DNA from: Trema orientale
Lineage: Eukaryota; Streptophyta; Magnoliopsida; Rosales; Cannabaceae
Direction: 5' to 3'
NCBI GenBank assembly: GCA_002914845.1
Contig: JXTC01000234.1
Location: forward strand, 72,002 to 136,001
DNA length: 64,000 nt
In this document: one piece after another, positions 1 through 11,420 of the stretch
Numbering within the stretch: position 1 is the first letter of the stretch
Layout of the letters: every line of letters starts with the position of its first letter
Position numbers and translations under genes: made by a program
The notes under the pieces: model-generated
Told to the model about the DNA's origin: nothing
The model's database searches: none
The model's input: the letters and a program-made list of their open reading frames with translations, nothing else

Positions 1-886
1 TTCCTCTCCCCCCCTCCCTCCTCTCTCTTAGAACATGAATATCGGTCCTGTAAAAGGTCTTTTATATGGAATGCTCCTCAAGAAATCCCAAACCCCTTTA
101 AGTATTTTATATAGAGAAGAACCCATTTATCCCACCCCAATCAAGTATGAAATAAGAGTAGAAAACTCCATAGCTTCTCTCTCAGAGATTTTGAAAAAAT
201 GGAATTTCCAAATGAAAAGATTATAATTATTAATTTGTTTAATCAAATAGGAAACATGAGCTTCATGGGAACTGGAAATTTGGAAAAGAGAAGGAAACCT
301 CTTTGGAGGATAACCGTCCCTAAACTTCCGCCTATAGTTGAATGCTACCTCCATTTTTGAACACCCTATTTACAGAACTTCCAAACCAAAACTTTAATGG
401 AGTTTTGAAACTCACTTTTCACTATGGCCAGTTTGAATGTAGTTACATGTACTCAAACTTAGTTAGAGAAGGGTCGTGTAAGCTTGTGTAAGTCTGATTT
501 CAACCCTTCATTTTTCTTCTGTGTTCCAGTCCTTCACAACTTTTAGTTCTGGATTTTGTCTTCCAGTGCTTAGGTGCATCACTGATTTATTTTTTCAGTT
601 ATGCTCATTAACTGGTTAGAGAATGTCTTAGCCTTCCCCTGACATTTTAGTCTCTAGAAGTTTCACTTTTTTGTTTTCTTAGGTAGAGATACTTCTTGAA
701 ATTTTTTTTTATATGTTTTTCCTCTAGCATCTTTCGTATGGTATTGTAGTAATATTTTCAGTTTGACATTTAATTTGTGCGTAAAACTGCAATGTACTTT
801 TATATTTGAGAATTATGTAAATAAATGTGCATTTGTCTGTGTTTGAAATTAGAAGAATGCTATTTGATTGGTTAAACTTTGTCAAG
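1..886 (+). other. Intron of the NUA gene, upstream part of window
   Basis: No exon is visible before the first in-phase coding block at 887, so this is read as the tail of a long intron. It begins with a C/T-rich run and is otherwise AT-rich. Short open frames at 35-226 (+) and 127-354 (-) are not coiled coil and do not join in phase to the next exon. The minus frame has a faint LINE-like look, too weak to call. Confidence 0.5.
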
Positions 887-3800
887 GTTGTTGCGGATCT
901 GCGGGCAGCAAAGGCAGAGATTGAGAAATTGAAAGAGGAAGCACATGCTAACAAGGATCATATGCTGCAGGTTCTTATTCTCTACCCTTTGAAATGCTCA
1001 ATTTGTTAAAACCCAACTTAATGGTTTGCTTCGTTTCTATTGGCAGTATAAGAGCATAGCTCAAGTGAATGAAGAGGCACTAAAACAAATGGAACTTGCC
1101 CATGAAAACTTCAAAGTTGAGGTACCTATGTGGTCGCATTGTCTTTTTTGTTTGTTTATTTGTTTGCCTTAATAATTACAAATGTACCATTTATCATAAT
1201 GTTACGATAATGGTTTACTATAGTTTGTCTTCCAAAATATTTTGACAGGCGGAAAAGCTAAAGAGATCATTGGAAGCTGAACTTCTTTCACTTAGAGAGA
1301 AGGTTTCCGAACTTGAAAATGAATCTAATTTGAAGTCTGAAGAAGTGGCTTCTGCAGCTGCATGGAAGGAAGAGGCTCTTTCTTCTGCTTTAGCAGAAAT
1401 CAGAAGTCTCAAAGAGGAAAATTTAGCTAAATTGTGAGTTTTGTCGTAATGCATATTGTGTTCTAAAATTGATCATCCTATTTAGTGTCATATGTCATCT
1501 TCAATTCCAGGTCTCAAATTACGACAATGGAGATCCAAGTTTCTGCTTTGAAAGAAGACTTGGACAAGGAACGCCAGCGTTGGCGTGCTGCCCAGGCTAA
1601 TTATGAAAGACAGGTTAGTACTATTTCTAGTCCATGTTTTCGACTGATTCTTGTATAGAGAAACCATCTATGTAATTTGATCCCGGACCTTGAATAGCAA
1701 TATAATTTTATGTTACGTAAGGCATGAAAAGGTTTTCTCTGACCACCCCCACTCCTCCCTCCTGGTTGTGATCCTTTTCTCTCTTGTTTTGTACAATAGC
1801 TGCTTTTGAAGATCGACTTCTTTTGTAATGTGCTAGATGCCTAGATTTCTAATATAGTAATATTTACTTATTTCTGATTCGTTTAGTGATATTTCTCAGG
1901 TTATCCTCCAGTCAGAGACAATACAAGAATTGAATAAAACTTCACAGGCTTTTGGTTTGCTGCAAGAGGAAGCATCTGAGCTGCGTAAATTGGTTGATTC
2001 ACAGAAGAGTGAAAATGTAACTCACAGTCACATTTATTTTTGTTTTTCTTTTGGCATGCAAGTTTTTCCTTCTATTTTTATTTTGGTTTTTATTTTAAAC
2101 ATTTAACTTGCGTATTAGTAATTTCTGTTACCTTAAACAGTGGCTGACACTTAAATCCAACTTTTTGAATTCACATGAGCTCAGTGGAAGAGGGCCTTTT
2201 CTACTGTTGACTACAGCCACTTTAATTTACTACATGTCTAATGGATATCTTGTTTATACAAAGCAATATTGTTGGTAAAGTTGAACTCCAAATTGCAGAG
2301 TAAGGTTGAGTTTACAGGGGTCATCTCTATTGTTATTTTCAAGTTCTCTTAAGATTTAGAGTTTATAATAAGGAAATGCTGAATGGGGAGGAATCATGTA
2401 TCATTCCAGTTTCCACTCACAATAGGTTCAATGCGAAAAAATTCAATATAGGTTAATTCAAGTGCATGCAAGCACTCACGCATAACCTTCATTGACGGTT
2501 TTATGCCAATTCTTCGCTGATCTTCTTTTTGGGTGTTAATTTTCCCACTCTTAGCTAATATAAAGAAAACTCAGAATTGAATTTTCCATGTGTTACTCTA
2601 CACCCACCCCCCCTCCCCCCTCTTTTTTTTTTGGGCACTGAAGGAAGATCCTGTTTTTTCATTTTTTTACTTAGAATGAACTAAAGACAAAGTGGGAAAC
2701 TGAGAAGGCAGCGGTTAAGGAATTGAAAACTGATGCTGAGAAGAAGTACAATGAACTCAACGAACAGGTATTTATTATATGCTTTATCATTTCTCGTGTA
2801 AAAGACATATACTCAGGCTATCATCTGCCTTAGGTATTTGTTATATGCTAGCGGGTTGTATGTTGGAGTGATGTTCATGCCATTGCTCACCTTTTTTTAT
2901 GGTGATGCCTCAATTGGTATGTTCTTGTATCAAATACTTTTTCTTCCAAAGGCAATACAGAACCTGAAAGCTTTAAATTTGGTTCCGTTAGTTTCTTGTG
3001 TTGATTCTAAGGTCCGATATGCCTTTGGAAATTCATGGTATTATAATCAGGGGACTGTCATAGAAATACTTTTATCAGAAACAAACAAATTCTGAATGCT
3101 GTTGATTTGATCTTGACTTGGTAAATCATTGCCTGAATGATTTGTCCATGACTCCATATTGTAACAATTTTTTCCTCTTTCTATTTTAGATTATTGTAAT
3201 GTGTTTTTTCCCACAATGTTAACATAATTCCTTATTTTAAATGAACTTGACACATTTGAGTTGTTTCATTATCTTTTGTTGACATCAGAACTTTTGTGAC
3301 TTTACTTTCATGTGGATATTAGGATTTTTCTTTTCAAGGACTGTTGTAACTTGTGTTTTCATGTTCTTAAGTTTCTTCAATCTCGTTTTAGAACAAAATA
3401 CTGCATAGCAGACTCGAGGCTTTGCACATTCAATTGGCAGAGAGAGATCGTTATTCTTCTGGCTTGTCAAGTGGAACTGCTGGTCCAGATGCTCCCAGTG
3501 ATGCTGGTTTACAAAATGTGATAAATTATCTGCGTCGGACGAAAGAAATTGTTAGTTTCCTTAGCATATCTCTCTGTCAGATGCCGGATGTACATTTTAT
3601 ATTGTACCTTATTTCTTTTTTTCCCCTCAACAGGCAGAGACGGAAATTTCTTTGTTAAAACAAGAGAAACTGCGGTTGCAATCACAAGTGCGTTTTAATT
3701 CCCAAAGTTTTTTTAATTTTTATTCATGTTTATTATTATGTTAGGAGAAAACTAGTTTGTAATGTAATTTCTGTTTACATTGGAAGATTTGTAATTTTTC

Positions 3801-6800
3801 AATATTAATAAATTTTTCCTTAAAAAAAAGTAATTTCCATTTGCAACTATTATATATAATTTGATTATTTCCCTTGATTTGTTAGACCAAAATTTGCTTT
3901 TATGAATATATGTTTTTTTTGGCAGAGTTAAGTTTCAATTTGTTTTTCTATAATGAGAACAAAAATACAAAGACGTGCTTTTTTTTTTTTCTTTTTTTTC
4001 AAATTTGCTTTATGAATATATGTTTTTTTTTGCAGAGTTAAGCTTCAATTTGTTTTTCTATAATGAGAACAAAAATACAAAAACGTGCTCTTTTCTTTTT
4101 TTTTTTTTTTTTTCCTTATAGCAAAAAGAATCACACCTCTATTGACAACAGAGGATTACGAGTCTTTGGTGTACATCTGCATTAAGATGTCATTTGGAAT
4201 TGTACACCTATCTTACTGAAAGTGGATCACTAGCTTTAATGCAGCGGAATTATGTGTTGAAGTTCTCTGGCATTTATTAAGTACATTTTTTAATTGTTCT
4301 TTCAGTCTATCTAGGTCTTTAGATCTTATGCTTTATTGTCATTTGGCTTGGTTATCTAGCATTACTGAATTTAATCTCCCTTTTATCATATTCTGTAATA
4401 CCTTTAGTCTAGAATGTCGGACCTATGATTGTCAATACCCTTTTGGGTGAAATTGGATTACTTAATGAGCATTTATGAATTTCTTTCAGCTTGAGAGCGC
4501 GCTGAAGGCTGCAGAAACTGCCCAATCTTCACTTCATGCTGAACGTTCAAGTTCAAGAACATTATTATTCACTGAGGAGGAAATTAAATCATTACAACTA
4601 CAGGTTCTATTCACTTATTCTTCTTGTTCTCTTGTTAAAAGAAAAGGAAATTTTTATGTTTCTCTTTTGTAATCCAATCCTAGGAATAGGATAGGAACTT
4701 TAGGTGTACTTTCTTTCTCTTCAGTTTATGAGAGCTGACTCTCCTTCCACTGTTACCTACTTATCTTATTTAAAAATATGTACTTATGTTTGTTTGATGC
4801 AATTTTTTCTTTTTCTTTTTGGTTCGACTTTGTTTGATTTTTTATAGCAAAAGTATTTGCACCAATATTGTATAATTGCCTAATAAATGTAGTATTCCCT
4901 TATGGACTTAGTAAGATACTTTGGCAGGTTAGAGAAATGAACTTGCTTCGTGAAAGCAATGTGCAACTCAGAGAAGAAAACAAGCATAATTTTGAGGAGT
5001 GCCAGGTAGCACTCTGGTTAACATCTTTTTTCTATAAATGATTGTTACTACAATTTCACTCACCAATTATTGTCTAAATTGCCATTAGAAATTGCGTAAA
5101 GTGGCTCAGAACGCTAATTCTGAGGCCGAGAACTTGGAACGACTCTTAAAGGAGAGTCAGGTTCAGGTGGAAGCCTGTAAAAAGGAAATCGAAATCCAGA
5201 AGTTGGAAAAGGAACACCTAGAAAAGAGGGTGTCTGAGGTATTGAAACTGCTTTATCTCTGTTTTCACTTGGGCAGTCACAGATGAACGGAAAAGTAACT
5301 CCATACTAGGGCATATATAAAGTTATTTGGGGTATATTTATGGACAATCTTTATTAAAAATCATTCAATCAAGTTGCATATGGCACTGTATCAGTTTGCT
5401 CATTTGTCTGCATTTTAGACCACCCATTGTATTGATTGCAATGTGAAAGGTATGGATTGTAGTACTTGACTCAAAAAAGATTTTTTTTCAAACCCCCCCC
5501 CCCCCCCTTCTCTCTCTCTCTCTCTCTCTCTCTCTTAATGGGGACGTGCTATTTACTAGCCCAATCTAGATAGTAAACATATGATAGCTCAGTCCTATCA
5601 GTTGTGTGTTGTCTGATCATGTAGTGCATGTACTCCCATGTTTGCACATTATATTTACATATGCTGTTCAGTATTCTAACATATTTTCTTTTTATAGTTA
5701 CTTGACAGGTGTAGAAACATTGATGTGGATGATTATGATCGCTTGAAAGATAATGTTCGGCAGTTTCAGGTGAGTTGATAGAGTCACTTAAATAAGCTGA
5801 ATGGTTAGGGAATATCTATTAAGTCATTTAGTTAATAGCTTCCTACTTAAATATGGTAGTAAAAATTCAGTTGAATGAATGAAACCCACATTACTCTACT
5901 CTTAATTCTCAACCACCTGTTGATTAATGCTATTATTTATAGTGTGTAAATGTTGGGGGAATAGACTTAACCCTCTTATGTTTTCTGCTCTAGGGTCTCT
6001 GTATTTGACGGACTAGAGGTTTCATTTTGAAATACTTTATAAGGATTCTATTTATTGTTATGTTAACGTCTATATTTGATGTAAATTTGCTATTTTGAAG
6101 TCTTTATTATGATTCTTGTTTATTTTATTAATTTGTCTGTAGTTCGTCTTATACACATGTTACATATAACTGTTTACTTTTATTTTTCTTTCCAGGAACA
6201 ACTAAAAGAAAAGAATTCTCAATTAGAGGAAAACAAAAGGCTTCTTTCTGAAAAGCAGGGAACTGTGTCACAGTTGGAGCAAGACCTTTCTAATTGCAGA
6301 TTAGAACTAACTGAGAGGGAGAAAAGGATAAATGATAGTTTGCAAGCTGAGGTATGCTAGAGCCCTTGTTTTCTTTTTTTCCTGCTGAAATAATATGATT
6401 TATTGCATCCTTCAAATGTATTTTGTTTCATGGTTCACATACACAGGCAAGTCTGAAGTTGGAAGTGGAAAAGCAAAAGAAGATGGTCGTTCAGCTAAAG
6501 GTTGTTGAATTTCATGATACCAAAATCTTCATCTGATATTTATTTAATTTCTTTCATATCCTCGTACATTTAAATTGAGTTTTGGAGCCAGAAATATTTT
6601 ATGATAGTTTTTCCTAGCTGGATTTAATACCGTTCTTTTCTTTCTTTAGAGGAGGCTTGAGATTTTGTCAAAGGAGAAGGAGGAACTGAACAAAGAAAAT
6701 CAAACTCTTACTAGGCAATTAGAGGAACTAAAACAAGGTATTAGAACTCCGAACTGTCTGCTAGTCTATTCATCTGAAATGCTGTTTCACACTTCTACTT

Positions 6801-9800
6801 TTCAGTTTTTCATTTTTTATATAATCATTAATTACAGCAAAAAAAACTGGAGGGGATACATCTGGTGATCAGGCCATGAAGGAGGAGAAAGACACTAGAA
6901 TTCAGGTTCATCTAACTGTCTTTTCTCTGTTTTTTTCCCCACTACAAAATGTCTCTTTGTTACATATTTGCTTGTTTATGATGTTTGCCTGTAGAGTCTG
7001 GAAAAGACCTTAGAGAAGCAGAGAGAGGAACTGAAAGCAGAAAGAGCAAGGCGTCTAAAGAATGAGAAGGCGGTAAAGGATTCTTATAATAATGTTGAGC
7101 AGGTTTACCACTGTCTCCTTTTGCTATTATTTGAGTATCCTTTGGAGAAATAAAGGGTTTAGTTCCTCCATAATGATTTGATTTCTAAGCATTCAGTTTT
7201 AATGATTATTTAGGGCTTACTAGATTCATATTGGTTTCTGATTTATGGAGAATCTGTAAGAAGATATCGAATCATAGATAATATCTATACTGGGATTAGG
7301 GCCCTCAGGTATATTTATTCTCTTGTAATAAACTAGGTTTTGGACTATTAGGGCCCTCAGGTATATTTATTCTCTTGTAATAAACTAGGTTTTGGACTAT
7401 TAGGGCCCTCAGGTATATTTATTCTCTTGTAATAAACTAGGTTTTGGACTATCACTATCCTACAGATACAAGTCTTCTTACCGTCCTTAGGATTACAATG
7501 TCTCAGTTCAAAATACATCTCATTCAAGATTTTAGATTAGTTTGAAAATTATTTTTTATTATTCACAGCTTGATTCTTTATTTATATAATGCCAGAGAAA
7601 ATTCAAAATACTCCGATGTTAGTTACAGACACTGAGAACTTTCTTTTCATATGGCTTATTCGTTTCTCTGGACACCTGCTTCTGATACCTTCTGTTTTCA
7701 CATTAGGAGAAAACGAAGTTTCTAAATGAACTTGAGAAGCACAAGCAGTCTATGAAGCGACTCTCAGATGAACTTGAAAAGCTTAAGCATGCAAAAGAAA
7801 GTCTTCCAGAGGTAGTGACAAGATATAATATTTGACTTGCTGCCTCCTTTTTTCGTTTTCTTTTTTATTTTTTCTTTTCTTTTTTTTTAAAATGAAAAAT
7901 ATATATATTTTGGGTGCGGTGGGCAGTTGTTGTGGGCTGATGCAAGAAGGTTGAGGTAACACAATTGCTGTAATATAAGTTTAAATATTATCGTTCGTTT
8001 TCAACTTTCTTGCTGCTTCAAAACAGAGTTTTCGGTTTCAGTTTTGATTTTAGTGTGACTACTTGTTTTTTATCTTTTGAACTAGGTTTTTCTTTTATGG
8101 TCCTGAATTATGGCTTGTTTTTGAGAATTGTGGACCTAATTTTCTTCCCTCTCTGATCATGATGGTGATGGAACACCATGGATGTGAAAGTGTTTGTCAA
8201 ATTTTTTTTTTTTTTTTCAAAGCATCCAATACATCTTTCTTGTTTTTGTCTAATGAGTTGAGTTTTCTCCATGTTACGTGATAACTCGGATTTTCTCTAC
8301 TCAGGGTACATCACTGGTACAGCAACTTTCTGGATCCACTTTGGATGGTCTAGGTAGTGCCTATGCCTCGGCTGTTGAAAATTTTGGAAAGGCAGCACGT
8401 TCAATTTCTAATGAGCGTGGAGCTCATGCTGTTCCTGCAGAAACTCCGGTTGCTGATTCTACAGTAGCTGCTACAACTGGTCCTTTTCTTCACTTACCAT
8501 CTCCACTGATTTTCTTTCTTCCATTTAACGATAATTTTGTATTATATCTTCACTTCGTTATATGGAAACCTTTTACAGGTCTTGCACCTCCTGCCCAAAT
8601 CCCTATTGTTGCATCTTCTGTGGGTCCTGTGACGAGTTTTCCAGTCAAATCAGCTGAAGAAACTGAAAGGAGATACACTTCACTCAAATCTAATGTTGAA
8701 TCTCGTAAAATGGGTAGGAAGTTGGTCAGGCCACGCCTTTTGAAACCAGAAGAACCCCAAGGTGATACTGAGATGTCTGAGATTGAAGGACCTAATAATG
8801 GCGGCAAGCCTGTACCTTCGAATGATACAGAAGTTCAAGGCAATCTTTCTTCTCTACCTCTGACACAAACTGTGCTTCGAAAACGTCAAGCTTCATCTTC
8901 TGATTTTGGATCTCATGAAGAATCAGTCACTCAGGGGGAAACCGGTCCAGATGTGGCAGCACCTTTACTCAAGAAGTCAAAAGCTTTTGATACCCCACAA
9001 GAAAGAGGTGAAGAGCAAGCTTCTGCTATTATGGAAAATCTTGAAACTCTTCCTGGCATTGAAGAGTCTTCTGATGTTGGTGATTTGCCTCAAGTTTCAC
9101 ATGAGGAAGCCATTAATGATGCTGATAAAGAGGAGGTTGAAACCACCGGGGAGAAGGCTGATGAGCCAAAACAACCGCAGTTAACGGAGGCTAGCCAAGA
9201 TGATGCTCAAAATGACAACAATATTTTGGAAGAGATGGGGGATAGAGAAGGTGGGAAAGTGATGGTGTCTGATGATGGAGCACGTGATCAGGCTGATCTT
9301 GAGAACCAACCATCTATGATGGAAATTGGAAGTGAGAGAGAAGAGGGAGAGCTGGTGCCTGATGCTGCAACGCCTGAGGGTACTGGTGTTGCAGTAGGCA
9401 GCGGTGATTTAGTGGAAGCCCAACCTGAGCCTGCTGCAACCCCTGTTGCTTCACCAGCTACAGTTGATGATGAGGCTCTTGCTTCTACTGCTGGGGATGT
9501 TGGTGAGATTAGTTCTCAAGACATTCCGAATGATGAGAAGAATGAGGATGTTGATGCACCTGAAGAAACTGCTGAAGTTTCTGATAAATCAAATGATGGT
9601 AACGACCAAACAGCAGCGGAAAGTGATCAGGTTGTGGAAGCTGCTTCAACTGGTACTTCAGTTGTGCCGGAGATAACTTCAGCAGTAACTACTTCAGAGG
9701 CTTCTGTTTCAAAACAAGATAGTCCCAGTGTTGTCACAGAATCAGAAGAGGTAAAACAGGTTTCTCCTTTGAGTGGTGCATCGACCACCATAAATTTGAC

Positions 9801-9948
9801 AGAACGAGCCAGGCAGAGGGCTATGCTAAGGCAAGCTGGAGTGCTTTCTACTTCACCAGGTAGAGTCCGTGGTAGGGGAGCACCTCGAGCTCGAGGTCTG
9901 CGTGGTAGACGAGGAGGACGTGGGCCCACACCTAGTGAACAAGGTTGA
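887..9948 (+). CDS. NUA: Nuclear pore anchor (NUA/TPR-type nuclear basket nucleoporin), C-terminal half
   Basis: Twenty exons join with GT..AG introns and consistent phases: 887-970, 1047-1121, 1249-1433, 1511-1613, 1900-2016, 2675-2767, 3392-3550, 3634-3687, 4490-4603, 4928-5005, 5089-5238, 5698-5769, 6196-6351, 6447-6500, 6650-6737, 6838-6905, 6995-7102, 7707-7811, 8305-8479, 8579-9948 (TGA stop). They encode about 1,135 residues, roughly half of a typical plant NUA (about 2,100); the 5' half lies left of the window. The first ~675 residues are heptad-rich coiled coil (for example AEKLKRSLEAELLSL and LKEKNSQLEENKRLL). The last two exons give an acidic Ser/Glu/Asp-rich tail ending in a basic Arg/Gly stretch (RGRGAPRARG). 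In the family this is the nuclear basket filament protein, acting in mRNA export and SUMO homeostasis with the ESD4 protease. No frameshift or stop was seen, so it is probably functional. The gene name rests on architecture and motifs, not on a search. Confidence 0.88.
3887..4090. repeat. Tandem duplication of about 110 bp in a NUA intron
   Basis: Copy 1 (about 3887-3980) and copy 2 (about 4000-4090) share the order AATTTGCTT, ATGAATATATG, T-run, GCAGAGTTAAG and TATAATGAGAACAAAAATAC, and both end at ACGTGCT. Only a few substitutions and T-run length changes separate them. Each copy carries a T-run followed by GCAG, which resembles a 3' splice site. Confidence 0.8.
5493..5534. repeat. Compound microsatellite (C)n(TC)n in a NUA intron
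   Basis: About 15 C residues run directly into about 13 TC units. Its length is likely to vary between individuals and between sequencing reads. Confidence 0.9.
7299..7452. repeat. Three tandem copies of a 52-bp unit in a NUA intron
   Basis: Units start at 7299, 7351 and 7403 with GGGCCCTCAGGTATATTT and end in GGTTTTGGACTATTA. The third unit lacks the last 2 bases. The copies are essentially identical, which points to recent expansion. Confidence 0.95.
8480..8578 (+). other. Last NUA intron: 99 nt, in frame and stop-free
   Basis: The intron starts GTCCTT (a weak donor) and ends TTTTACAG. Being a multiple of three without stops, it could be retained and would add 33 residues. Its translation is aromatic and hydrophobic (FFLPF, YLHFVIW), unlike the acidic tail on either side, and it is T-rich. 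Splicing is therefore preferred; retention is possible. Confidence 0.7.
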
Positions 9949-10435
9949 ACTTTAAAAATTACAAAGGCTAGCTGCACTTGTACTTTCTCCCCAGTTCTCT
10001 ATATTTACTCGTCCTTGACATTCTTATGTACTCCAAACTTAGTCTATTAATTTTTAAAGTTCTTGAGAGAGGTTTTGTCAATTTGGGTGGTCACCGTTAA
10101 TGGAGTTTGATGGTCGTAGATGCATGGAGAAGCAAGTTCTGATTGGTTGCTCTCTATTTAAGTTCTTGATGTGTATCTTGTTTTTTCTTTTACGGGCTCT
10201 TACTAGTTTATGCTTTATATTAACAAGATCAATAATTTCATTTGATTTTCCATTTTTTTTTCTTTTTTGAAGTTATGACTATTTAGGTTTCTTTCGAACT
10301 GTGTTCTGTGGAAAATACCAAATTGGATAACGTATGACTGATCTTTTCACTAGTTAGTTTTATTTCACTAGTTAGTTTTAATCTTAAAGTGGAGTGAATT
10401 TCAGTCGAGTTAGCAAGAACCATCTGGTTCAAGTT
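9949..10435 (+). other. NUA 3' UTR and short intergenic stretch
   Basis: No open frame of note follows the TGA at 9946-9948. The DNA is T-rich. An AATAAT-like element near 10,231 could serve 3'-end formation, but no polyadenylation site can be fixed from sequence alone. The direct repeat TTTCACTAGTTAGTTTTA occurs twice near 10,345-10,380. Confidence 0.5.
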
Positions 10436-11002
10436 TTAAAAATATAGTGCGAGTTCCATTTGCTTAACCTCCGCCAGGCCCAGGCTCTTCCTCGAGAGCA
10501 TGATGTCAGGCAAACTTAACGGCCCGTCGAAATCAAACTGTAGAGTTTGGGCATCGAATTCGAAGTAACCAAACCCGTCAAACGGCGTCGCTTTGTTGAA
10601 AAGGAAAATTGACGTGGGTGACAACGCAGCCACGTCTGCGCTGTCTGACTTGGATGACTCGGTGGATGAGCTTTCTTTTTCTTTTTTATGATCTTTATTT
10701 TCACTTTCCAGTACCTCTGCGTTGAAAATGGCGCTCGTCGTCGTCGTGTCCGTCGTAATAGAGGTGGGGAAGTTGGTGACGGCGTTAGCTCCCTTGAGCT
10801 TCACCGCCGCTTGATCGTACACGGTGGTGGCTTCCTTTGCCGTATCAAAGGTCCTGAGCCAGACTTGTTTTCGTCAGGTCGGGCAGCGGATCTCAGCGGT
10901 CTAGTGTCCCCATGGCTTCCTTCAGACTCCCCTGAACTTTTTCCAGTGAACGGAGTCTGATTCCGGCGATTCGAGAAGCCTCTTAGGGGCTGTCTGTCTT
11001 GC
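10436..11002 (-). pseudogene. AP2/ERF transcription factor pseudogene (CRF/ERF118-like)
   Basis: On the minus strand one frame reads through a recognisable AP2/ERF domain (about 10,772-10,945). The order is [24 protein letters not shown], then [18 protein letters not shown]. Three stops interrupt it: TGA at 10,922-10,924, TAG at 10,901-10,903 and TGA at 10,874-10,876. All three replace residues that are Arg or Trp in functional family members and fit C-to-T decay. The Gly of WLG is Arg. Downstream the frame stays open to a stop at 10,436-10,438 and keeps a Ser-rich segment, an SPTSIF motif and an acidic DGPLSLPD tail, as in cytokinin-response-factor-type ERFs. Another in-frame stop lies at 11,003-11,005 and no start codon is seen, so the N-terminus is missing or broken. 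The gene converges on NUA tail to tail. The family call is firm; the subgroup is an inference. Confidence 0.82.
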
Positions 11003-11420
11003 TTAGTAGAACCAGCCAAAGAGGAGGAGGTCGTTCCTCTTTTTTAATGTCCTGTATATTACCAAGTAGGCCAATTAAAGTCGCATATCATTTAGGGACT
11101 AATCTAGCTTATTTTTTTTATATTTGTTGCCATTTTTTTTATTATTTAATAAATGTTATTTTTTTTTTAATTTTTGGTTCGTCTCTAAACTTGAGATGAG
11201 GGCAGGTTGTAGAAAATTTAATTATCTCTTCTATACTTTGAACGTAATTATCTCTGCTAGCACAGATTAATTTATTTTTCTTCTTAAAGAGAAGGATTTT
11301 GATGTTGGAAACACAAATTAAAATTACTTTTCTTCGTAAAGAAAGGATGTTGACGTTGGAAAGAAAAATTGAACAATTTTCAAAAACGATACTAGTTTAA
11401 ATCTTTGTGTTTTCAAAATT
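11003..11420. other. AT-rich spacer between ERF pseudogene and Copia-1
   Basis: No gene is visible. A diverged direct repeat of about 60-65 bp (around 11,272-11,372) carries AAAG-AGAAGGATTTTGATGTTGGAAA twice with changes. No LTR can be recognised here, so the Copia-1 element to the right lacks a visible 5' LTR. Confidence 0.4.

Noticed and set aside
35-354. Possible upstream NUA exon or LINE fragment
   Set aside because: The frames are not coiled coil, do not splice in phase to 887, and the LINE resemblance is too weak.
8550-9977. Frames of 76-116 codons antisense to or out of frame with the last NUA exon
   Set aside because: They are shadows of the long, biased coding exon.
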